A DNA stretch of 64,000 nt. It comes from Apostichopus japonicus (lineage: Eukaryota; Echinodermata; Holothuroidea; Aspidochirotida; Stichopodidae). Below the pieces are notes generated by a model. That model saw only the letters and a list, made by a program, of their open reading frames with translations. It was not told the origin of the DNA and did not search any database. The position numbers and the translations under genes were made by a program. The DNA is taken from NCBI RefSeq assembly GCF_037975245.1, contig NC_092569.1, forward strand, positions 36,578,168-36,642,167, in the 5' to 3' direction. Positions 23,001-54,278 of this stretch are shown one piece after another (positions within the stretch are counted from its first letter, which is position 1; every line of letters starts with the position of its first letter).

Positions 23001-24088
23001 TCATTTTGTGCATCCTGATCCGCTTTGTGTTTTCATACTTTGTTGTTTGTATACTGCTTTTTGTTTGAATCAAATATATAATGAAACATGAAACAAATAA
23101 TGACTTGGTTATAAATTAGAAAATTAATTTATTACATACAAGAATAATTATGAATAAATTTTAAAGATTTGTGCTAGCTGAGGTTGGCAGTTACAGATAT
23201 GAATACAAACGTGACAGTCTCATTGGTCGTCGCCTAAAACCTGATGACAATTTACAAAGCCGGGCCAGTACCAATAAAACATGCATAATTCATGTCAATA
23301 AGTACCTCATGAATATGCATGGTCAGATAATAGCCAATAACAGACACTCAGCATTCAAAGTTTATTGATGACATCACAAGTGAATAAACTTGTTAAGCCA
23401 ATAAGGACGAAGAGCTAGAAAACAAAAGTAATTCCAGACAGATTGTTCCATTAAAGTGGCTAGGAAATCTCTCTGAGAATGTGCAGGAATGTGGTGCACA
23501 TCTTTACATACAACTGTTATATATTCTATTGTGCAGCAATGCCAGCCATACCTTGAAAACACACATCTGAGGAATACAGAATTGATGCCCGATACAAAAT
23601 CACTTCTACCCTCAGTTGTGGAGTATAATTAAATCCTTTTTTCTTGATATAGTGTTTTTTATTATTAATAGGCAAGAGCATTAAACTGCTTACCTTGAAA
23701 CATTCTGAATCAAGACCAAAATGTTGCCAATTACAAAGAAGATATAATGGAAGATCCCAGCTGAGCTAAAGCTGTTGTAAACCATAATATGAAATACTAG
23801 CATTTCTAGCAGTTTAAGATAACCGATTTCTGGTAAGTGTGACTCCCAAATGAAAAACCCCAATAACCTGTACCCAATGATATGAAAGTGAGCTAATACT
23901 GCATGCGTCTGTTAGCAAACAATGCCAACAGATATGGATTCATAAAATTCCAGAAGACTTTACCGAATGATTTCTACAAGATCCCAAATCTTCATCGACA
24001 ATAAGGTTATTATCTATGGTAGGAATCAATGATGGCAATCTTTAGACTTGCTGCAAGCATCCTCTGAGGTTGGCTCCTTCAGTCACCA
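20077..24088 (-). other. 3' UTR / flank of FRK-like B and spacer to copy A
   Basis: No exon recognised. A two-copy tandem repeat (about 82 bp, 'actactgtgaaagtgaagtc') lies at 20795-20945, an 18-base G run at about 21750 and a (TA)n tract at 22415-22440. TTTATT strings (minus-strand AATAAA) near 22915 are candidate polyadenylation signals for copy B, unproven. Confidence 0.45.
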
Positions 24089-44502
<20,414 letters not shown>

Positions 44503-45048
44503 TATGACTAGGCCTATGAGACTGAGATTACCATATACCAAACGCTGTATCACATAGAATCCATTTCCTTGGAATAATCGCAACCGTCGTGTATATGACT
44601 TCGTCAATTAACTGGTATGGTAGCAAACATGCTCAGGAATGATATTAACGCTTTTATCCACGTAAAAAGAGTACAAAGGCCACTGTTGGTTTGGTTTGTT
44701 CTAATTCTTGATAGAAAAGACAGCCTAAGCATAGCATCTGTACTGCTAGGCTGTTGTAACTGCATGTTAGTGAACCTATTGAGTATTATTACGGTATTGT
44801 CCGCTTAGTTTATGCTAGTGTTATTGTACAATGATTCATGCATGCTTAGCCGTGATCAGCTCAAAACGCATTCTTTGGTTTACGAACATTTACCGACTTC
44901 GGTAATAGCTTGTACTAGTGTGGCGATTCTGTATGCATTGTAATCAATACACTTCGCTACGCACCAATAATTGTCAGCATTGGCCTTTTCCACGTCAAAA
45001 ATGTAACAATATAAAAATCAGAACGAATTAAAAGTACTTTCCAAGTAG

Positions 45049-46154
45049 CAGTGGCGGCGGAACCGGGGGGGGGGGGCTTGGGGGGGCTCAGCCCCCCAAT
45101 AAAAAAGTTGAGGGGGCAAATGCATGATAAGCCCCCCCAATATTTACCAAGGTTCCGAAACGTATATCTGCCCATTTTTCAATGCATACTTGTCGATCTG
45201 TCCGATGCACACGTATACTCTATAGGTGTAATAATTTTAGTAATTGCTGGGGGACCCTGGTCCCTCGGCCCGTCCCTTGGCTATAGACCACATTGTCACC
45301 CCAACCGCGTCTTCACGCCCAGTGAAAAGTGGAAGCAGTGAGTGTGAGTATCGGTAAGCGTAACACAACTTCGTCTTAGGCCAATGACTTGCCTCATTCC
45401 AGCCAGTTCTCCAACATCCCCTTACTTAGTGGTTGATCGAGCGTCCATATATACAGTCAGGGGCGGATGCCCCCCCCCCCCCCTGACGGACTCAAATGGA
45501 CTGCTGGCGCCCTTTTCAGCTTTTCACTACTTTTTACTTATTCGCGATTTTTGACTATTTTATTGCGCTCTCATATACCTATTGACATTTGTCATATTCT
45601 GTCGGTGTAATTTTCCGACAAAATGGCGACGACACCTATTTATTTTCCGTTTATCTGCAAATTAGCAAGGCCCTGGAAAGGGTCATTTCCTGCAATCTCG
45701 GGAGTATCTTTACTCAAAAATTTTCTGTACGCTCCGCGCCAACCTGTGGTGGCGCTCCGCTTAGATAGTGTCGAAAGTGCCCCTACAGACCATTCTTGCC
45801 CCCCCCCCCCGACCAATACCCCTAGCTCCGCCACTGCCCTTACTACACTCAAAAACGTCTTTGCGAGTACACTATGAGTAATAGCTACTCTCTTATAACA
45901 CCATCGAATATACATATTACAATGTTTTTACAGACTTTACGTGCAATCTGAGAAATTGCAGGCTTGAGACCCATATTTTAGGGCCAGGTATTCACAGCAT
46001 AAAACACTCGGGAAGTGCCGTTTCCGGCCATCTGGTGGTTTGAAAAAAAACCCAAAATTTTCTTGTACGCTCCGCTCCAACCGATGGTGGCGCTCCGCTT
46101 AGATAGTCTCCACACATTAGCCCCCCCAATAATTTTTCCGTTCCGCCGCGCCTG
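45049..46154. mobile_element. Non-autonomous hAT transposon hAT-1, copy a (1.1 kb)
   Basis: Ends CAGTGGCGGCGGAAC and GTTCCGCCGCGCCTG (inverted, near-perfect) with an exact 8-bp target duplication CCAAGTAG (45041-45048, 46155-46162). The interior has poly-G/poly-C pairs near the left end and no transposase. A second copy with the same ends and interior lies at 48856-50723. Confidence 0.93.
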
Positions 46155-46671
46155 CCAAGTAGAACACCTCATTTCAGTAGAGCTAAGTGTTACCACACTT
46201 ACCCCTCATTGCAATGATTTTCACGAGGCGTACGTGTTGCTGCCACAGTGAAATTTCAACACCACTTCACATCCGTCACCACCTCCCGTCACCCCCTCCC
46301 TTCCCCAATCTGAAACTTCAGATTATATGCAGTACAATACTGTGTGGTGAACTTTATATACCTTTATGCCCCAATATACTACAATATTGCTACAATGTAC
46401 GTGGGCCAAAGTCGGAGGCCTTGCCACTTATCGGTGATACGGGCATAACCTACAATTAGAAGAGGCACATTGAATAAAATACATTTAATGTTACCATCGT
46501 GATGTTCTGGCAGTTCATGTTACATGAATTTGTTGGGTAGAGGTGTGCGGTCATTGTGTAGTTTCTTATAAAGAAGCCATTGATTCTCAAGTAGGATAGG
46601 GCTAAAGAAACATATATGTTAGAACAATTCTGGTAACAAAATCAAAACATCACTATGCCTATACATGATTG

Positions 46672-47169
46672 CAGGGGCGTAGAGAAAGGGATTTTGTTGG
46701 GGGAGGGGGGGGTGGAGAATTTGACTTGCCGACGGATCTGGAAGTGGTGACTGAAATGGGGGAGGGGTCTAAGGGTAGGGGGTGTCCCCCTCCCCTTTGG
46801 AAATTTTTTAGTTTGAAACGTCCTTAGATGCAATCTGGCGCATATTTTAAGTCAAATTTGATTTGCCGACGGATCTGGAAGTGGTGACTGAAATTGGGGA
46901 GGGGTCTAAGGGGAGGGGGTGTCCCCCTCCCCTTTGGAAAATTTTTAGTTTTGAAACGTCCTTAGATGCAATCTGGTGCATATTTTAAGTCAAATTTGGC
47001 ACGGAAGAAGCTCCCGTTCTCCTTTTCTCTATTCAGCTTTCCTTCTTTCTTCCCCTTCCGCTCTCTTCACCTTTTCTCCTTTTGCCGACAGACCCAAAAT
47101 TTGCCCACAGCGACCAAATTATTGGGGGTATGACACCCCCCCCCCCCACCCCCGCTCGCTACGCCCCTG
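46672..47169. mobile_element. Non-autonomous hAT transposon hAT-2, copy a (0.5 kb)
   Basis: Ends CAGGGGCGTAG and TCGCTACGCCCCTG, with an exact 8-bp target duplication CATGATTG (46664-46671, 47170-47177). Contains two copies of a 138-bp internal unit (cores near 46838 and 46976) with 'ggggaggggtctaagg'. Inverted relative to copy b at 49577-50348. Non-coding. Confidence 0.92.
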
Positions 47170-47207
47170 CATGATTGAGGCTACTACGTAGAAGGAATGT
47201 ACTACAG

Positions 47208-47215
47208 TGACGTCA
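47208..47215. promoter_or_regulatory. Perfect CRE palindrome TGACGTCA
   Basis: A full CREB/ATF-type site in the intergenic region between the divergent FRK-like B and CHD1L genes, about 2.7 kb upstream of the copy B start codon. One 8-mer can occur by chance; function not shown. Confidence 0.25.
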
Positions 47216-48298
47216 CAAAGAGCCGGGGACAGGGAGACTTCCACTTCCAACGTTACAGTCGCGAAAAGCTTCAGTCGGGGCATTTTACATTCAGTTATGA
47301 AGAATTAGACCGCTACTACTGGTGTACCACCCCCCCCCCCCCATTTTTTGGGGTCAAACTCACACAAAGTATTTATTCGGCACAAAAGTTAACCTTGCGT
47401 TTAGAGCTATACTTATACGTAGCCGTAATTAATAGTCTAGATATGCATCAAAATGCACTATTTGACGTCTAATATATTTTTTTCGCGGGAGAACACCGGC
47501 AAAGCCCTGTACAAGACCCAAGACTATACCCTGAACCATTCATTCGCCTTTTATCCTTCCATAAAGGTCTTTAATCAGTCGGGGAGGCTTAAGCAATATC
47601 CTTCACCCTCAAAACAATCCTGTTTCAACGGAGAAATTTACGCACATGTATATGCAAGGGTAATTAAAGCTCCGATAAGACATTCAGTATCTTGCCGGTA
47701 ACCAAACACGTTCGTGGCTTATTCCACTGATAGACTGATGCATGTTAAATGATTGGTAATATATAATTCCATGTAAAACTCCAGCTACAAAGAAAACTTA
47801 AATTATTTGTATCAAATATAGACTTTATAACCCCCTACAAAAACGCTAAGCACTGCTATATTTTACTCCGAAAACAAAATATTTAGTCCATATCGTTGGA
47901 GGATATTGATTTATCTATCGATCAAATAAAAGAGGGAGTTAATCGGGCGGATGACGGCTGAAACATGACAAAAGAAAGAATAGAACTGCATTTGACGGCA
48001 AATACGCAGTATGATAGTGGGCGTGAAGAGCTTGCAGTATAGGAAGTTCTTTTTGGTCGATCATGGTGTTATTTTTTGGGCGGACGACACACCAGGGAGT
48101 ACAGTCATGTAGGTACCTACAAAGTGAGGGCGCTTGTTAGAGGCTCAGAACAGAGCCGTATACGGCTCTGGCTCAGAATAGGTTGGCTACGCAGCTAGTT
48201 TCTGAAACTGCCAATGTACAGAGACTGTATGAAACTTTAAGTTTCAACGTCCAGTCATGTAGGTATCGTTCACTTGCCAGTAATGCCAATGTTGTAGC

Positions 48299-48308
48299 GC
48301 GCACGCGC
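48299..48308. promoter_or_regulatory. NRF1-type site GCGCACGCGC
   Basis: Matches the palindromic NRF1 core (GCGCAYGCGC), in the divergent intergenic region. Rare in this AT-rich sequence, so it may mark a promoter or non-coding first exon of FRK-like B. No transcript evidence. Confidence 0.3.
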
Positions 48309-48855
48309 ACTACAATAAGTAGAATCCACAGTTGTTACCGCTTATTGGACATGTGTTGAATGGTGGTGTGTGTATCTGCGGGCGTGCTGCACGTTGAAGA
48401 GTGTTTAGGAATCGTAGGAAATGTATCGGTGCCGCCGACCCCCCCCCCCCCCCAGCAGCCTTTGAAAGGTGTCAAGCTGACAACACTGCGGATATGTCGT
48501 GTAATTACCCATTAAGTTTAAGTTGTGTTGCATCGGAGAAACATATCTAATGAGCAATATGTTCTAAGTGATCAATCGACCTTGATATGTTACGACCCTC
48601 TGATGCTTAGATGGTCATTTCTAAAAATAAAAATCATTTTATACAACCTGGATAAGCCTAATATAAGAGTAATATTTCATTGTTTAACTGTTTTCTTTGT
48701 GTTGTTTCCGTGCACTCCGTCCATACATTCCTTTCTTTAGTAGTACATTATTTTAGCTGTGTGCGGTTCGTTACGTCGTTACGGTCAATACCCAAAAACA
48801 TAGTGTACTATATAGCAGCGATGGACATCTCATGTCTAGATGAAAGATAACAAAG

Positions 48856-50723
48856 CAGTGGCGGCGGAACCGGGGGGCTTGGGGGGCTCAGCCCCCCCAA
48901 TGAAAAAGTTGAGGGGGCAAATGCATGATAAGCCCCCCAATATTTACCAAGGCTCCGAAACGTGCATCTGCCCATTTTTCAATGCATACTTGTCGATCTG
49001 TCCGATGCACACGTATACTATATAGGTGTAATAATTTAAGTAATTGCTGGGGGACCCTCGGCCCGTCCCCTGGCTATAGACCACATTGTCACCCCAACCG
49101 CGTCTTCATGCCCCGTGAAAAGTGGAAGCAGTGAGTGTGAGTACCGGTAAGCGTAACACAACTTCGTCTTAGGCCAATGACTTGCCTCATTTCAGCCAGT
49201 TCTCCAACATCCCCTTACGTAGTGGCGGAGCGTCCATATATACAGTCAGGGGGCGGATGCCCCCCCCCCCCCGACGGACTCAAATGGACTGCTGGCACCC
49301 TTTTCAGCTTTTCACTACTTTTCACTTATTCGCCATTATTGACTATTTTATTGCGCTCTCATATACCTATTGACATTTGTCATATTCTGTTGGTGTAGTT
49401 TTCCGACAAAATGGCGACGAAACCTATTTATTCTCCGTTTATCTGCAAATTAACAAGGCCCGGAAAGGGTAATTTCCTGCAATCTAGGGAGTATCTTTAC
49501 TCAAAAAATTTCTGTACGCTCTGCGCCAACCTGTGGTGGCGCTCCGCTTAGATAGTGTCGAAAGCGCCCCTACAGACAGGGGCGTAGCGAGCGGGGGGGG
49601 GTGTGGGGGGTGTCACACACCCCCAATAATTTGGTCGCTGTCGGCAAATTTTGGGTCTGTCGGCAAAAGGAGAAAAGGTGAAGAGAGCGGAAGGGGAAGA
49701 AAGAAGGAAAGCTGAATAGAGAAAAGGAGAACGGGAGCTTCTTCCGTGCCAAATTTGACTTAAAATATGCACCAGATTGCATCTAAGGACGTTTCAAAAC
49801 TAAAAATTTTCCAAAGGGGAGGGGTAGACGCCCTACCCTTAGACCCCTCCCCCATTTCAGTCACCACTTCCAGATCCGTCGGCAAATCAAATTTGACTTA
49901 AAATATGCACCAGATTGCATCTAAGGACGTTTCAAAACTAAAAAATTTCCAAAGGGGAGGGGAACACCCCCTCCCCTTAGACCCCTCCCCCATTTCAGTC
50001 ACCACTTCCAGATCCGTCGGCAATTCAATTTTGACTTAAAATATGCACCAGATTGCATCTAAGGACGTTTCAAATCTAAGAAATTTCCAAAGGGGAGGGG
50101 AACACCCCCTCCCCTTAGACCCCTCCCCCATTTCAGTCACCACTTCCAGATCCGTCGGCAATTCAACTTTGACTTAAAATATGCACCAGATTGCATCTAA
50201 GGACGTTTCAAATCTAAAAACTTTCCAAAGGGGAGGGGAACACCCCCTCCCCTTAGACCCCTCCCCCATTTCAGTCACCACTTCCAGATCCGTCGGCAAA
50301 TCAAATTCTCCACACCCCCCCAACAAAAACCCCTTCGCTACGCCCCTGCCTACAGACCATTCCTGCCCCCCTGACCAATACCCCTAGCTCCGCCACTGCC
50401 CTTACTACACTCAAAAACGTCTATGCGAGTACACTGCGAGTAATAGGTACTCTCTTAAAACACCATCGAATATACAAATTACAATGTTTTTGCAGACTTT
50501 TTTACGTGCAATCTGAGAAATTGTAGGCTTGAGACCCATATTTTAGGACTAGGTATTCGCAGCATAAAACACTCGGGAAGTGCCGTTTCCGGCCATCTGG
50601 GGCTTTGAAAAAACCCAAAATTTTCTTGTACGCTCCGCGCCAACCGATGGTGGCGCTCCGCTTAGATAGTCTCCACACATTAGCCCCCCCCCCCCCAATA
50701 ATTTCTCCGTTCCGCCGCGCCTG
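48856..50723. mobile_element. hAT-1, copy b, with a nested hAT-2 insertion
   Basis: Same ends as copy a (CAGTGGCGGCGGAAC / GTTCCGCCGCGCCTG), with an 8-bp target duplication TAACAAAG / TAACAAGG (48848-48855, 50724-50731; one mismatch). Removing the nested element and its duplicated target leaves about 1088 bp, close to copy a's 1106. The empty site is preserved in the related segment at 7441-7634. No transposase. Confidence 0.93.
49577..50348. mobile_element. hAT-2, copy b, nested in hAT-1b (0.77 kb)
   Basis: Ends CAGGGGCGTAGCGA and TCGCTACGCCCCTG, exact 8-bp target duplication CCTACAGA (49569-49576, 50349-50356). Holds four tandem copies of the 138-bp internal unit (cores near 49762, 49900, 50038, 50176), versus two in copy a. 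Insertion postdates hAT-1b. Confidence 0.94.
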
Positions 50724-51509
50724 TAACAAGGTATCACGTTTCATTACTGTCTGCATTTTGAAGCGATGAGAAGAAAAATGCACTTGCAATTGAAGCAACG
50801 GACAATTAACTTTTTCAGAGCCCGTCACGCGGTTTGGGGCGAGTCTTCAATGCACACAATATTTAGCCTATACTCATTACCAAATGGTTGTTCCAGCAGT
50901 AAAACAGCAAAACTCGGCGGACCCTCAATTTAGGTCGACCACTAATAATTGTCACCTGCTACGATTACGCTTCTCTGTCAGAGAATTAGATGCGACCCCC
51001 GTCAGTACCCGCCCTTCTCTACCCCTCCCCGATCTGATCTCCCCCCTACTCGACCTTCTCTAATCCTTCCCGTCCCCAATGTGTCTACACAAAATTTGAA
51101 GCTAGTCAAACTAGGGAGTTGTTCAAATCTTGGAGTGAAATGACTGAGAAATGTTACTAATACGCGCGATATAAAAAGCCGAAGCCACAAATTGTTTTGT
51201 TATCGCCTCCAAGCTGTTGAGTGTTGTCTTTATTGACGATTGTAAATGGATGTGTGTAAACCTCTGATGATTCACTCGTATTACCAATAATAGGTGTGCC
51301 AAAACATAAACACCTTAGAAAGAACCATTTAAAGAAGAATTATTGACCAAGTAAAAACATGTGGGGGAGAGTTTCACAACCACTCCGTTCGTCACTGGTG
51401 AGCCCAGAGTATCTAGAGCGTCACTGAATAGGAGGGTTATGAATGTTCACATGGTTTTCCAGAGACAGTTTTGCTATCGGAAACTGTCAACATGGGTGGT
51501 GGAGCCAGG

Positions 51510-51672
51510 TGACTGAGGGCCTGGACGCCGTGTCCGCCAGTTTTTTGGCAGAACTCCGTGATTATGATAAGCAACCTGTTGTATATTTTGTAAGTTTTAC
51601 ATTTGTAAAGCGCTTTGAGCAACTTTGCTGATTATGAGCTGTAAAAATATTACTTATTGTTATTATTATAAT
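51510..51672 (+). mobile_element. Non-LTR retrotransposon 3' tail
   Basis: 'catttgtaaagcgctttgag' followed by AT-rich sequence and a (TTA)n/(ATT)n end matches the 3' untranslated tail style of L2/CR1-like LINEs. No ORF remains. Weak, short evidence. Confidence 0.5.
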
Positions 51673-54278
51673 AGAACTTGTTAATAGAAGTCGGTACCAG
51701 TTTGCCCTATGTAATGCGAAAGTGCCTATTTGTTATTTAAAAAGTGACCTTTGGTTGAGAAGTTAAGAAAACAATTATTACAAAGTATTCTACCCTTTGC
51801 TGACAATTTGAAGAAAAAAATGTAATTCAAAAGTGCAGTTTTGTTCAAAGACTGAAATTTTACAATTGCAATGTGGTTCCATTTTCAGGAAGTTTTGGCG
51901 TGATTTTGTGGTTGTTACGTCGTGATCCCAACCTCTCTGTGAAGTTTGTGTTTCCCGCTCCCATATCGAACCCACTTCCGTCACCTCTGACTGTACGTTA
52001 TGGCTAACAACTCACTAATCAGACCGACCTTGATGTACCTTTCTCAGATTGAGATGGCAATAAAATATGAAAAAGCCAAATAATGGCTAAGTATAGGGCT
52101 AAACATGCAAATGTAACGAACATGTTACTAATTCTTCTCTCATTTAACACTGATTATGAATTTCATAACAATAATTTAGTTTAAATGCAGCGGCACAGTA
52201 AATTGGAATCTCGAGGCCTTTCCTCAATACATATCAGCATGAAAAACAATACGGACATGATGCCACTGGCCCGTGGTACCTCGATCCAGGGACATAGCCT
52301 GCACCAAACGTAGCGGTTGATCCACGGATAACCAGGCTTTATGGCGGGCCATCAGTCTGGCTCGCCATAAGCCTGCAGCAGCCGTAACGGTTTCGGAGTG
52401 AAAGCCTTGTAGGGGAAATTAATAATCCATCGTAACAATTTGTCACCATCAGCAAGCATTTATATATCGGTTTTATCTTTCCGACGATTCTTGCGTTCTT
52501 CTTGGAACTTGCCCGTGCTTGTCTGTCACAGTGACGTATTTCGCGACATGTTACCATCAAGCGACAATCTATCAACAAAAATTGTTAACCATGGCAAAGA
52601 TAAAAATTACGAGATCAGAAATTGAGTTGTTTCACACATGTTCTGTATGAGTTTTTGGAAATAGAAATGTAGCATTATTTTCTGAAATAATGGCTTTAAT
52701 AAGATTTTATTTAATGTCAATGAATGCAAGTGATAGATAAAACAGATATAATGTGAATATTACATCAATAAATATGATACGGTTCACGACCTCCATAAAT
52801 TCTAGAAATGATCTATGTGTTGAGCAACGAGTTAAACCTTGTGGTGTTGAGCAACGAGGTAAATGATTCATTTACCTCGTTGGTATTGAGCTCTGTGGGT
52901 GGTACACACATGATATAGCTACCAGATATGCACATCTGACCTGAAAGAGTGATTCATGTTTACAATTGAGGAAGATACAACCCACTTAGCTTCAGCAACG
53001 CGGGACATATGAAAGTTGTAAACCTGCTGTGTGAGTCTAGGTTCTTATAACTGCTCTTTGTCTGTGGTAAGAAGCGTGTCACATGAAAATTGTAGATGCA
53101 TTTATTCTCTCAAAAGTTTGTTTTAAGTCACATGCATCTGAACCAGTTCAGAAATTCCTTTCATTGTGAGCAACGTATAGGCTAGGCTATATTATATTGT
53201 TAAGTTAAGCTAGGGCTAGACTAGAGAAGAGTAAGCTACTGTAGTCTTACGCTGTACAGTAACCTAGGCTTTTCACTTATCAGTATCACTTAAGTAGTGT
53301 CTAACTGTAAGCCAAGGCTAGCTTTCAGACCAGGCCCGAATTAAAGGCTACCTAACTTAGAGATAGCCTACAATGACTTAATGAAGTAGTAGAGTTAGAC
53401 CCTGTTACTGTATATGGTTACTTCACAGTGCAAAGAGCATGCATGGATACTAAATGTAGGCTAATGGGAAACATGTCCCAATCATCGCCAGTTGTTTTAT
53501 AGACTATACCATTGGATAATAGGTTGACATCAAGTATAACAATGGTAAAAGGTTGTCATAGGATTAGGGACTAATAATAATATAAATAACATTAACTCAC
53601 CAGCTAGGGTAGTGATCTAAAGTGTCGTTCTCAAAATAATTTGAGAACAACAAACAACTGTTTTAGATTGTACTCAAATACAAAACACCCCTATGTAATA
53701 GTGGACCGGTGATGAGTGGCACATGATCAGATATTGGTAATTAATGATTTTATTCTGTGGTTTGTTTCCTTCCTTCTACTGCAGGCCTAGCCTACTACTA
53801 GTACTATGTGATTTGACAAATAATTTGATAAGATTCGGACAGAAGGAGGTAGGCTAGACTTCTTTGGCATCAGTAAGGCTAGTGTAGGGGTATGGGTAAT
53901 TCATAGGTCTACCTTGTAAACAGGAAGCTGCACAAATCTTTCTTGTGATTGAAATGATGTATGTCACTTCAAATTCAATCTTCTCTGATCAATGTTTTGA
54001 ATTATTTGGTGTAGCCAATTTTCTATTTGCACAAGTGGCTAAAAGCACCAAGGCCAGGTCTTAGGCTGTCACTAATTTTGTATACTTACATGGAAACCCA
54101 GAAGTCCTAACCTAGGACCTGGGTGTGAATTTTGAAGGTAGGCAGGTTAGATTTAAAATTTCTGTCTTTGCAAGTTCCTTCTTATTTCTAAAAATATTAA
54201 TGTTTATCAATGTTTTTCATGACTGTAAGGTAGGTGTCTGATACATCCAAGGGACATAATCTGTGTGTTTGATCAACC
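51673..54278. other. Upstream region of CHD1L
   Basis: No exon recognised. The CHD1L start codon at 54279 has a good context (CAACCATGG). The promoter or any 5' non-coding exon should lie here, but I see no diagnostic element. Confidence 0.4.

Larger units (their letters stand above)
48782..50853. repeat. Second copy of the FRK-A 3' UTR segment, split by hAT-1b
   Basis: 48782-48855 plus 50732-50853 match 7441-7634 in the same orientation. The interruption is exactly the hAT-1b element and its target duplication. This piece, next to no kinase exon, is either a relic of a further tandem kinase copy or an unclassified dispersed repeat. Confidence 0.78.

Noticed and set aside
45623-46459. Several 70-90-residue ORFs within hAT-1
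   Set aside because: No transposase motifs, interrupted by homopolymers, and mirrored by the second copy with different breaks. The element is non-autonomous.
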